Part shown: in pieces, positions 17,491-25,187 of the stretch
Numbering within the stretch: the first letter of the stretch is position 1
Layout: each line of letters begins with the position of its first letter
Source of the DNA: VXNJ01 sp009840625
GTDB taxonomy: Bacteria > Chloroflexota > UBA11872 > VXNJ01
Assembly: GCA_965207915.1 (NCBI GenBank)
Contig: OZ242304.1
Span: forward strand, 496,001 to 560,000
DNA: 64,000 nt
Reading direction: 5' to 3'
Program-made: the position numbers and the translations under genes
The notes under the pieces: model-generated
Database searches by the model: none
The model's input: the letters and a program-made list of their open reading frames with translations, nothing else
What the model was told of the DNA's origin: nothing

Positions 17491-18528
17491 TTAGGGGTAA
17501 GCCGGCGCCACTTCAAGGCCGCACCGTTCGTCGAAACCGGCCATCAGGTTGGCGTTCTGCAATGCTTGGCCGGCCGCGCCCTTCACGAGGTTGTCGACCA
17601 CTCCGAACATCATCAGCCTCCGTCCGTCGGGGCTGGGGCGGGCATGCACGGCGCAGTAGTTTGAGCCGGCAACCCATTTGCTGCGAGGAGGCTGATCCAA
17701 CGCCAGCGTGAACGGCGCGTCGGCGTAGAAATCGCGGTAGAGGTCGTCTATTTCTGCCGGTTTCGCCGGTCGGGTTAGGCGGGCATAACCGGTTGAGAGG
17801 ATGCCCCGGATCATGGGCGTCAGGTGAGGGATGAACGTGACCGCCACTTCTCGCGCCGCGATCAGTTCCAGTTCCTGGATCATCTCCGCTGCGTGCCGGT
17901 GCCCGTCGACGCCATAAGGGTGGATGCTCTCGGCCACTTCCGAATAGTGGCTGTCGAGCTTTAGCGACCGTCCGGCGCCGGATATTCCGGACTTGGCATC
18001 AAAGACGATGTCCGGCTCGATCAACCCCGCGGCGAGCGCGGGCGCCGCCGACAGGATGGCCGCGGTGGGATAGCAACCGGGATTGCCGACCGCCCGCGCC
18101 GCAGCAATCTCTTCGCGGTGCAGCTCGGGTAGTCCATAGACCGCATCGCCCAGCAGGTCCGGCCGGGGATGCGGGTGGCCGTAATAGGTTTGATAGTCGT
18201 CTGCCGAAGTCAGCCGCAGGTCGGCGCTCACGTCGATCGCCCGCACCCCGGCCTGCATGAATGGCGCCAAGACTTCCGCTGAAGCCATATGTGGCAGGCA
18301 TGAGAAAACCACCTCGGTGTCCAGCCCGACTTCCTCAGTCGCGACCAGCCGAATCTCCGCAGCCCTCCCGCCGTCGAAGGTCCGAGCGTGCGGGAAAACG
18401 TCACCGAACGATCGGCCGGCGTGACTGCGGGCGGTAAGTTCATGGATCTTGAACGCCGGGTGTGTGCTCAGCAGCCGCACCAGTTCGAGACCAAAGTAGC
18501 TGGTCGCATTGATGATCGTTGCCCGCAT
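17491..18528 (-). CDS. argC: N-acetyl-gamma-glutamyl-phosphate reductase ArgC
   Basis: A 345-residue protein. The catalytic Cys lies in GNPGCYPTAAILS, with SGISGAGRSLK, YGVDGHRH and FIPHLTPMIRGIL following in family order. It reduces N-acetylglutamyl phosphate to the semialdehyde using NADPH. Start chosen at MRATIINATSYFGLEL, which places the Rossmann loop at its normal distance; a longer frame upstream adds an unsupported 25 residues. Oddly, the usual GATGYTG loop reads NATSYFG, so the first two glycines are replaced by Asn7 and Ser10. Divergent from argD. Confidence 0.92.
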   Translation of the reverse strand: MRATIINATSYFGLELVRLLSTHPAFKIHELTARSHAGRSFGDVFPHARTFDGGRAAEIRLVATEEVGLDTEVVFSCLPHMASAEVLAPFMQAGVRAIDVSADLRLTSADDYQTYYGHPHPRPDLLGDAVYGLPELHREEIAAARAVGNPGCYPTAAILSAAPALAAGLIEPDIVFDAKSGISGAGRSLKLDSHYSEVAESIHPYGVDGHRHAAEMIQELELIAAREVAVTFIPHLTPMIRGILSTGYARLTRPAKPAEIDDLYRDFYADAPFTLALDQPPRSKWVAGSNYCAVHARPSPDGRRLMMFGVVDNLVKGAAGQALQNANLMAGFDERCGLEVAPAYP

Positions 18529-18569
18529 ACGGAGTTTGGGCCTGTCAATTGGTACTGAGCCGGACGATC

Positions 18570-18586
18570 GATTGCCGATCGCAATC
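18570..18586. promoter_or_regulatory. candidate operator GATTGC-N5-GCAATC between argC and argD
   Basis: A perfect 6-5-6 inverted repeat lies 41 bp upstream of the argC start in the 243-bp divergent argC/argD region. It overlaps two copies of CGATCG. It does not look like a textbook ARG box, but it is the clearest symmetrical site in this shared regulatory region. Confidence 0.4.
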
Positions 18587-18771
18587 AAGAGTCTATTGCC
18601 CAAATGGCCCTTTCGCGCCCGGTCGCGATCGCTTCAGCCGCCACATCCGGTCGGGTTTCGGCCCGGTCCATTGGCCCCGCCGGTAAGCGGGCAATTTTTC
18701 CCCACTAAAATCCTTCTCGGCTCTCAGGGCCGATCCACGCCCCATTCCCAGCACCCCGGGCTCTTTTCGAC

Positions 18772-19947
18772 ATGGACTGGCAAGCGCTCGCCGACAAGTA
18801 CTACGCGCAGTGTTTCGTGCGCCCCCCAATGACCCTGGTCCGCGGTGAGGGTACCCGCGTTTGGGACACCGAGGGTCGCGAATACCTCGACTTTGTCGCC
18901 GGGATTGCGGTATGCTGCCTCGGCCATGCCAATTCAGATATCGCCGACGCAGTCGCCGACCAGGCCCGCCAGCTGGTAACGGTTTCCAATCTCTACTACA
19001 GCGTGCCGCAGATTGAACTGGCTCAACTTCTGCTCGACGAATCGCCCTTCGATCGCGTTTTCTTCACCAACAGCGGAGCCGAGTCGACCGAAACCGCGGT
19101 CAAGGCGGCGCGCAAATTCGGCCGCGATCAACGCGACGGCGCTTTCGAGGTAATCACCGCCGCCCGCGGCTTTCACGGGCGGACCCTGGCGATGACGGCG
19201 GCGACCGGTACGCCTGCCTACCAGGTCCCCTTCGCGCCCATGCCGGCGGGCTTCAAACAGGTCGATTTCAATGACCTTGACGCCATCGCAGCGGCGGTGG
19301 GCGACGATACATGCGCAATCATGGTCGAACCGATCCAGGCCGAGGGCGGCGTCTGGCCGGCGCAGGACGGGTACCTGGCCGGGTTGCGCGAAATCTGCGA
19401 CCGCAACGGCCTGCTGCTCATCTTCGACGAGGTGCAGACCGGGATCGGGCGCCTGGGTTACGTCTACGGATTCGAGCACTGGGGCGTTGAACCGGACCTT
19501 ATCTGCCTGGCCAAAGGCCTCGGAGGCGGATTCCCGCTGGGAGCGGTGCTCTTTAAGGAGCACGCCCAGACCCTGCGGCCCGGCGATCATGGGAACACCT
19601 TCGGCGGTTCACCGGCGATGTGCGCCGCCGGACGGGTCGTGATGCAGGCAATCCGCTATACCGGGCTGCTCGAGCACGTCCGCGAGCGGGGCGACCAGCT
19701 TGTGGCCGGGCTGAACGCCATGCGGCCCAGCGGCAAGGTCGTCGACGTCCGCGGCGTCGGGTTGTTGCAGGGATTCGAACTCGAATCCCCCGAGCTGGCC
19801 GACCACGTCGTCGCCGATGCGCGCGATAACGGACTAATCGTTGTAAAAGTGGCCGCGGCCGCGATCCGGATGGTTCCGCCGCTCACGGTCACCGACGACG
19901 AAATCGACAACGCCCTGTCGATCATCGCCGAGTCCATCGGCGCCTGA
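18772..19947 (+). CDS. argD: acetylornithine aminotransferase ArgD
   Basis: A 391-residue class III aminotransferase. Key segments are YLDFVAGIAVCCLGHAN, FFTNSGAEST with the PLP phosphate-binding pocket, GFHGRT, MVEPIQAEGG, IFDEVQTGIGR, and the PLP lysine in LICLAKGLGGGFPLGA. It converts N-acetylglutamate semialdehyde to N-acetylornithine. Length and order are normal for ArgD; ornithine or succinylornithine aminotransferase activity is possible, but the argG-argH neighbours support ArgD. First gene of the plus-strand arg run. Confidence 0.93.
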   Translation: MDWQALADKYYAQCFVRPPMTLVRGEGTRVWDTEGREYLDFVAGIAVCCLGHANSDIADAVADQARQLVTVSNLYYSVPQIELAQLLLDESPFDRVFFTNSGAESTETAVKAARKFGRDQRDGAFEVITAARGFHGRTLAMTAATGTPAYQVPFAPMPAGFKQVDFNDLDAIAAAVGDDTCAIMVEPIQAEGGVWPAQDGYLAGLREICDRNGLLLIFDEVQTGIGRLGYVYGFEHWGVEPDLICLAKGLGGGFPLGAVLFKEHAQTLRPGDHGNTFGGSPAMCAAGRVVMQAIRYTGLLEHVRERGDQLVAGLNAMRPSGKVVDVRGVGLLQGFELESPELADHVVADARDNGLIVVKVAAAAIRMVPPLTVTDDEIDNALSIIAESIGA

Positions 19948-19969
19948 CCGCCAACTCCGGGACCAGGTT

Positions 19970-21196
19970 ATGGAAAAGGTAGTCCTAGCCTATTCGGGCG
20001 GACTCGACACGTCGGTGGCGATCCCCTGGATCAAGGAGAACTACGACCTCGACGTGATCGCCCTCACCATCGACCTGGGCCAGGGCCGCGAGCTAGAAGG
20101 GGTCCCAGAACGCGCGCTGTCCAACGGCGCAATCGAGGCCCACGTTGAGGACGCGCGGGCGCTTTTCGTCGAACGATTTGTATTTCCGTCGCTGCAGGCC
20201 GGGGCCAAGTACGAGGACGCCTATTACCTGGCCACCGCGCTGGGGCGCCCGTTGATCGCCTGGCTGCTAGTGGAAACCGCCCACAAGGTCGGCGCGGTGG
20301 CGGTCGCGCACGGATCCACCGGCAAGGGCAACGACCAAGTGCGGTTCGACGTTTCAATTGGCACCCTGGATCCAAATCTGCGCATCATCGCCCCGATCCG
20401 GGAATGGAGCATGAACCGCGACCAGGAGATCGAATACGCCACCGCCCGCGGCCTCGATATTCCGGTGACGGTCGAGAGCCCCTATTCGACCGACGAGAAC
20501 CTGTGGGGCCGCAGTATCGAGTCGGGCGTGCTCGAGGACGCTTGGCACGAGCCGCCCAACGACGTCTGGCTCTGGACCACCGACCCCGCGGATGCCCCGG
20601 ACCAGCCCCTCGATCTGGAGATCGGGTTCAAGGCCGGAGTCCCGGTATCACTCGACGGCGAGGAGATGGACGGGGTGCAGCTGATTACGCGCCTGCATGA
20701 GATCGGGGGAAGGCACGGGATCGGTCGGGCCGACCATATCGAGAACCGCCTGATCGGCATCAAGTCGCGTGAGATTTATGAGATGCCGGCGGCCGAGATT
20801 CTGCACCGGGCGCACTACGCGCTGGAGACGATGACTTTGTCCCGCGACCAGATGCGCTTTAAGGCGCAAGTCTCGGCCGAATACGCGCGAATGGTCTACG
20901 ACGGGCTCTGGTTCTCCGGACTGCACCGCGACCTGGCCGCTTTCCTCGGCTCCAACCAGGAGAAGGTCACCGGATCGGTGCGGATGCGGCTGCACAAGGG
21001 ACACGCCACCGTTACCGGGCGCAGTTCCGAGGACTCGCTCTACCGTCCGGAACTGGCCACCTACGGCGCCGACGACAGCTTCGACCACAACGCCGCCGTC
21101 GGTTTCATAAAGCTGCACGGCCTCAGTCAGCAGACCCAGGCGCAGCTCCAACTCGGCGCCGGGGGCGAAAAGCTCCTACCACCCGGGGGCAACTAA
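19970..21196 (+). CDS. argG: argininosuccinate synthase ArgG
   Basis: A 408-residue enzyme starting MEKVVLAYSGGLDTSV, the ATP pyrophosphatase P-loop of ArgG. AHGSTGKGNDQVRFD and SPYSTDENLWGRSIE are the conserved citrulline and aspartate-binding stretches. It joins citrulline and aspartate using ATP. It begins 22 bp after argD. The citrulline-forming argF gene is not in this window. Confidence 0.96.
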   Translation: MEKVVLAYSGGLDTSVAIPWIKENYDLDVIALTIDLGQGRELEGVPERALSNGAIEAHVEDARALFVERFVFPSLQAGAKYEDAYYLATALGRPLIAWLLVETAHKVGAVAVAHGSTGKGNDQVRFDVSIGTLDPNLRIIAPIREWSMNRDQEIEYATARGLDIPVTVESPYSTDENLWGRSIESGVLEDAWHEPPNDVWLWTTDPADAPDQPLDLEIGFKAGVPVSLDGEEMDGVQLITRLHEIGGRHGIGRADHIENRLIGIKSREIYEMPAAEILHRAHYALETMTLSRDQMRFKAQVSAEYARMVYDGLWFSGLHRDLAAFLGSNQEKVTGSVRMRLHKGHATVTGRSSEDSLYRPELATYGADDSFDHNAAVGFIKLHGLSQQTQAQLQLGAGGEKLLPPGGN

Positions 21197-21282
21197 GACT
21201 CGACCGGGCACCGACGCTGTCGCCCGCCAGCGCCGACAATCTAGGCTACAAGTGGTGCCGGGGATTTGGACCGCCGGCAAAT

Positions 21283-21305
21283 GCCGCTGCCTTAAGCGGC
21301 GGAGG
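21283..21305 (+). promoter_or_regulatory. hairpin directly abutting the argH ribosome-binding site
   Basis: GCCGCT (21283-21288) pairs with AGCGGC (21295-21300) around a 6-nt loop, and the next bases are GGAGG (21301-21305), the argH Shine-Dalgarno, 11 nt before the TTG start. The stem could limit ribosome access or act as an intercistronic processing or attenuation element in the 120-bp argG-argH gap. Confidence 0.4.
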
Positions 21306-21316
21306 ACGAACCTGGC

Positions 21317-22735
21317 TTGAGTCTCTGGGCAGGAAGATTGGGCGCCGGCGGAGGCAGCGCCGCGATGGCGTTTACCTCTTCGCTCGGCCGCGACGCGCGG
21401 TTCTGGCGCGAGGAGCTTGCGGTCGCGGTTGCGCACGTCGAAATGCTCGGTCGCTGCGGGATCGTGGATCCGGCTGAATCCGAATCGGTGGTCGCCGGCC
21501 TGCGCGGGATCGCGGCGGACTTCGCCGCCAACGGGGTTCCCGTCGACGGCGGTGACGAAGACATTCACGCGCTGGTCGAGCGGCTCCTGGGAGAGGCGGT
21601 CGGCCCCAGCGCCGGTCATCTCCGGACGGCGCGCTCGCGCAACGACCAGGTCGCCACGGCCTTCAAGCTATACGTCCGGCGGGCCACCACCGACATTTGG
21701 GCAGCCTCGCTGGACCTCTTCGAGGCGCTGGTGGGGCGGGCCGGTGAACAGGGTGACACGATTGCACCCGGGATGACCCATCTGCAGGTCGGACAGCCGA
21801 TTCTCCTGGCCCACCATCTGCTCGCCCACGCAGAGGCGCTGCGGCGAGTCTGCCGGCGCTGCGCGTTCGGCCTGGACTCGGCCTCTGAACTGCCGCTCGG
21901 CGCCGGCGCGATGGCCGGCACCTCGTTCCCGATCGACCCCGAATACGTCGCCCGGCGGCTCGGTTTCCGGCGGACCTGCAACAACAGCGTCGACGCGGTA
22001 GCCAACCGGGATTTCGTGGTCGAATTCCTGCAGCTTTGCAGCCTGGCGGCGGTCAACCTCTCGCGGCTGGCCGAAGAAATCGTAATCTGGGCCTCGCAGC
22101 CGTTTGCGGCGGTTGTGCTGCCCGACGCCTGGGCAACCGGATCCAGCATCATGCCGCAGAAAAAGAACCCCGACGTGGCCGAACTGGTGCGGGGTCGGGC
22201 CGGAACCGCGATCGGCCGGCTGGCCGGTTTCCAAGCGACCCTAAAGTCGCTGCCGCTGGCTTACAACCTGGACCTGCAGGAAGACAAGCAGGCGGTCTAC
22301 GGAGCCGAGGACGATACCCTAGCCGGCCTACTGGCAATGACCGGCTTGGTCGCCAATCTGCATTTCCGCTGCGATCGGCTCGTCGAAATCGCCGCGATGG
22401 GGGCGTCGGCGGCCACCGATCTGGCCGACTTTCTGGTCGGCAAAGGGGTGCCCTTCGACCGCGCCCATTCCGCAGTCGGAGCCCTGGTCGCCGAACTCGA
22501 ACGACAGGGCCGTGACCTGGCGTCGGTTGACCTTAAGACCCTGCGGTCCATCGACCAAAACTTCGATGAGCGGGCGCTTGAGCGGCTGGATCCCGGCTGG
22601 GCGGTCCGGGCGCGGACTTCGCCCGGTGGGACTGCCCCGGTCCAAGTGCGGGCCCAGGTTGAGTCCGCCCAGAGCTGGGCCGGATCGGAGCGCCAGCGGG
22701 TTCAGGCGGCGCTGCCGAACCTGCCGCTTGACTGA
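21317..22735 (+). CDS. argH: argininosuccinate lyase ArgH
   Basis: A 472-residue member of the fumarase/aspartase superfamily with the signature GSSIMPQKKNPDVAELVRG and the substrate segment HLRTARSRNDQVAT. The opening LWAGRLG matches ArgH (usually LWGGRF). It starts at TTG with GGAGG 11 nt upstream. It splits argininosuccinate into arginine and fumarate. Length is slightly above average because of a C-terminal extension. Last arg gene of the cluster. Confidence 0.94.
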   Translation: MSLWAGRLGAGGGSAAMAFTSSLGRDARFWREELAVAVAHVEMLGRCGIVDPAESESVVAGLRGIAADFAANGVPVDGGDEDIHALVERLLGEAVGPSAGHLRTARSRNDQVATAFKLYVRRATTDIWAASLDLFEALVGRAGEQGDTIAPGMTHLQVGQPILLAHHLLAHAEALRRVCRRCAFGLDSASELPLGAGAMAGTSFPIDPEYVARRLGFRRTCNNSVDAVANRDFVVEFLQLCSLAAVNLSRLAEEIVIWASQPFAAVVLPDAWATGSSIMPQKKNPDVAELVRGRAGTAIGRLAGFQATLKSLPLAYNLDLQEDKQAVYGAEDDTLAGLLAMTGLVANLHFRCDRLVEIAAMGASAATDLADFLVGKGVPFDRAHSAVGALVAELERQGRDLASVDLKTLRSIDQNFDERALERLDPGWAVRARTSPGGTAPVQVRAQVESAQSWAGSERQRVQAALPNLPLD

Positions 22736-22850
22736 CCCGCCCCCGTGCGGAAAGTGCCAAAACTCAAATAGAATTTCTGCGGCCAACGGATCCGGCCTTC
22801 CGCGACCGGCTCCCAGGCCCTTCAGAAAACGCCCCGTTCAGGCCAATTTC

Positions 22851-25142
22851 ATGATCAGAAGCTTGAGCTTGGGTTACCCGCGAATCGGGCCCAAGCGCGA
22901 ACTTAAGCGCGCCGTCGAGCGTTACTGGAGCGGCCGGCTGAGCGCCGATGAACTCCGGGACAAAGCCGCCGAATTGCGCCGTTATGTCTGGGAGAGCCAT
23001 CGCGACGCCGGTATCGATCTGATTCCCAGCAACGATTTCACGCTCTACGACCAGGTTCTCGCCACCACCGAAATGGTCGGAGCGGTGCCGGAGCGGTTCA
23101 GAAGTCTGGCGGGCCTCAGCCCGCTCGACGTGTACTTTGCGATGGCGCGCGGATACCAGGGCCCGCAGGGCGACGTGCACGCCTGCGATCTGACCAAATG
23201 GTTCGACACCAACTACCACTACGTGGTGCCCGAACTCGCGCGCGACCAGGAGTTCGCGCTCGACTCGACCAAGCCGCGTTCGGAATTTGCCGAAGCACTC
23301 GCCCTGGGGATAAAGACGACGCCGGTGCTGATCGGGCCGGTCACCTACCTGTTGCTCAGCAAATCAGTCGACGACTCCAACCCGCTCGACCTGCTCGACA
23401 AATTGCTACCGGTCTACGATGAACTGCTCAGGGAATTGGACCGCGACGGTGTCGATCAGGTCCAATTGCACGAGCCGGTCCTGGTGACCGACCTGGACCC
23501 GACCGCGGCCGACGCGTTCCGGACCGCCTACCGCCGGCTCGCTGCCACCGGTCCGAGCATCGTACTGGGAACCTACTTCGGTGCGCTGAACGAGAACCTG
23601 TCCCTGCTGGACGGCCTGTCGCTGGGGACCCTGCACGTCGACTTGGTGCGCGCGCCGGATCAACTCGAACCGGCGGTCGCGGCCGCCAAGGCCAACGGCT
23701 GGAGCCTTTCGCTGGGTCTGGTCGACGGACGCAACGTCTGGCGCGCCGACTTGGATCGGGTCCGGGAGCGCGCGGGCGTAGCGGTCGCCGAACTCGGCGC
23801 CGAGCGCGTGCTGATCGCATCCTCCTGCTCGCTGCTGCACTGCCCGGTGGATTTAGACAACGAGACCGGACTGGACGAAGAACTAAAGCAGTGGTTGGCG
23901 TTCGCCAGACAGAAGCTGGGCGAGATCGCCGCGGTCGCCGGTTCAATGAACGGGCGTCCGGGCCACGAAGGAACCTTCGCCGGCGCCCGCGCCGCGCAGC
24001 GTTCGCGGGCAAGCTCGGGGCGGATTCACAATGCCGCCGTGGCCGAGCGCCTGGCCGGCATCACCGAAGACATGGTCCGTCGACGCTCCCCCTATCTGGA
24101 GCGATCCGGCGCGCAGCGCGATCACCTGAACCTGCGCCCGCTACCGACCACGACAATCGGCTCTTTCCCGCAGTCCGGTCAAGTCCGCCGAGAGCGGCAG
24201 GCGTACCGCCGCGGCCGCCAGACGCTGGCCCAGTACGAAGACTTCCTGCGCACCGAGATCGCCCGCACCATCAGGATCCAGGAGGACCTGGACATCGACG
24301 TGCTGGTGCACGGTGAATTCGAACGCACCGACATGGTCGAGTACTTCGGCGAGCAGCTCGAAGGAATCACGTTCACCGGCAACGGCTGGGTTCAGAGCTA
24401 CGGCACCCGCTGCGTGCGGCCGCCGTTGATCTTCGGCGACGTATGGCGCCCCGAGCCGATGACGACCCGCTGGTCCGAATACGCCCAATCGCTCACCAAG
24501 CGACCGGTCAAGGGCATGCTCACCGCGCCGGTGACGATCCTGATGTGGTCGTTCGTGCGCGACGACCAGCCGCGCGAGCGGACCTGCCAGCAACTGGCGC
24601 TGGCGCTGCGCGACGAGGTCGCCGACCTGGAAGCGGCCGGCATTTCGGTGATCCAGCTCGACGAGCCGGCCCTGCGCGAGGGCCTGCCGCTGCGCGCGGC
24701 CGAGCACGCCGACTACCTGCGCTGGGCGGTCGAGTGCTTTCGGTTGGCATCATCCGGGGCGGCCGATTCGACCCAGATCCACACCCACATGTGCTACTCG
24801 GAGTTCAACAACATCATCGAAGCGATCGCCGCCCTCGACGCCGACGTGATCTCGATCGAGGCCTCGCGGTCAAACATGGAATTGCTCGAATCCTTCGTCG
24901 AGTTCGACTACCCGAACGAGATCGGGCCAGGCGTCTACGACATCCATTCGCCGCGCATCCCGTCGACGGACGAGATGGAGCGGCGACTGCAGGCCGCGCT
25001 AGAGCACCTGCGGCCCGAACAGCTATGGGTGAACCCCGACTGCGGACTCAAAACCAGAAGTTGGGAGGAAGTCGAACCAGCATTGCGGAATATGGTGGCC
25101 GCCACCGAACGAATGCGGCAACTCCAGGCTACGCCGGCCTGA
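22851..25142 (+). CDS. metE: cobalamin-independent methionine synthase MetE
   Basis: A 763-residue protein with the two MetE barrels. The N-terminal half starts MIRSLSLGYPRIGPKRELKRA and has SNDFTLYDQVL. The C-terminal catalytic half has LPTTTIGSFPQ, VIQLDEPALREGLPL, IHTHMCYSEFNNI (zinc His and Cys) and NPDCGLKTR (zinc Cys). It methylates homocysteine from methyltetrahydrofolate. The start was placed at this ATG because the frame upstream overlaps argH and has no family similarity. The 115-bp gap before it shows no SAM or cobalamin riboswitch features that I can recognise. Confidence 0.96.
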   Translation: MIRSLSLGYPRIGPKRELKRAVERYWSGRLSADELRDKAAELRRYVWESHRDAGIDLIPSNDFTLYDQVLATTEMVGAVPERFRSLAGLSPLDVYFAMARGYQGPQGDVHACDLTKWFDTNYHYVVPELARDQEFALDSTKPRSEFAEALALGIKTTPVLIGPVTYLLLSKSVDDSNPLDLLDKLLPVYDELLRELDRDGVDQVQLHEPVLVTDLDPTAADAFRTAYRRLAATGPSIVLGTYFGALNENLSLLDGLSLGTLHVDLVRAPDQLEPAVAAAKANGWSLSLGLVDGRNVWRADLDRVRERAGVAVAELGAERVLIASSCSLLHCPVDLDNETGLDEELKQWLAFARQKLGEIAAVAGSMNGRPGHEGTFAGARAAQRSRASSGRIHNAAVAERLAGITEDMVRRRSPYLERSGAQRDHLNLRPLPTTTIGSFPQSGQVRRERQAYRRGRQTLAQYEDFLRTEIARTIRIQEDLDIDVLVHGEFERTDMVEYFGEQLEGITFTGNGWVQSYGTRCVRPPLIFGDVWRPEPMTTRWSEYAQSLTKRPVKGMLTAPVTILMWSFVRDDQPRERTCQQLALALRDEVADLEAAGISVIQLDEPALREGLPLRAAEHADYLRWAVECFRLASSGAADSTQIHTHMCYSEFNNIIEAIAALDADVISIEASRSNMELLESFVEFDYPNEIGPGVYDIHSPRIPSTDEMERRLQAALEHLRPEQLWVNPDCGLKTRSWEEVEPALRNMVAATERMRQLQATPA

Positions 25143-25187
25143 CCTAGAGACCGGGAACCGCGTCCGCGCCAGGACGGCGCGCCAAAG

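Noticed and set aside
16920..17516. 198-residue reading frame on the minus strand between argC and argJ
   Set aside because: Arg/Ala/Gly/Ser-rich with no domain; it overlaps argJ and argC ends and is typical of chance open frames in GC-rich DNA.
19760..19790. tRNA-like arm GGGATTCGAACTCGAATCCC
   Set aside because: It lies inside argD in frame with conserved coding, and no acceptor stem or anticodon arm accompanies it.
22736..22850. Possible SAM or cobalamin riboswitch before metE
   Set aside because: At 115 bp the gap is short and shows none of the conserved boxes of these riboswitches.
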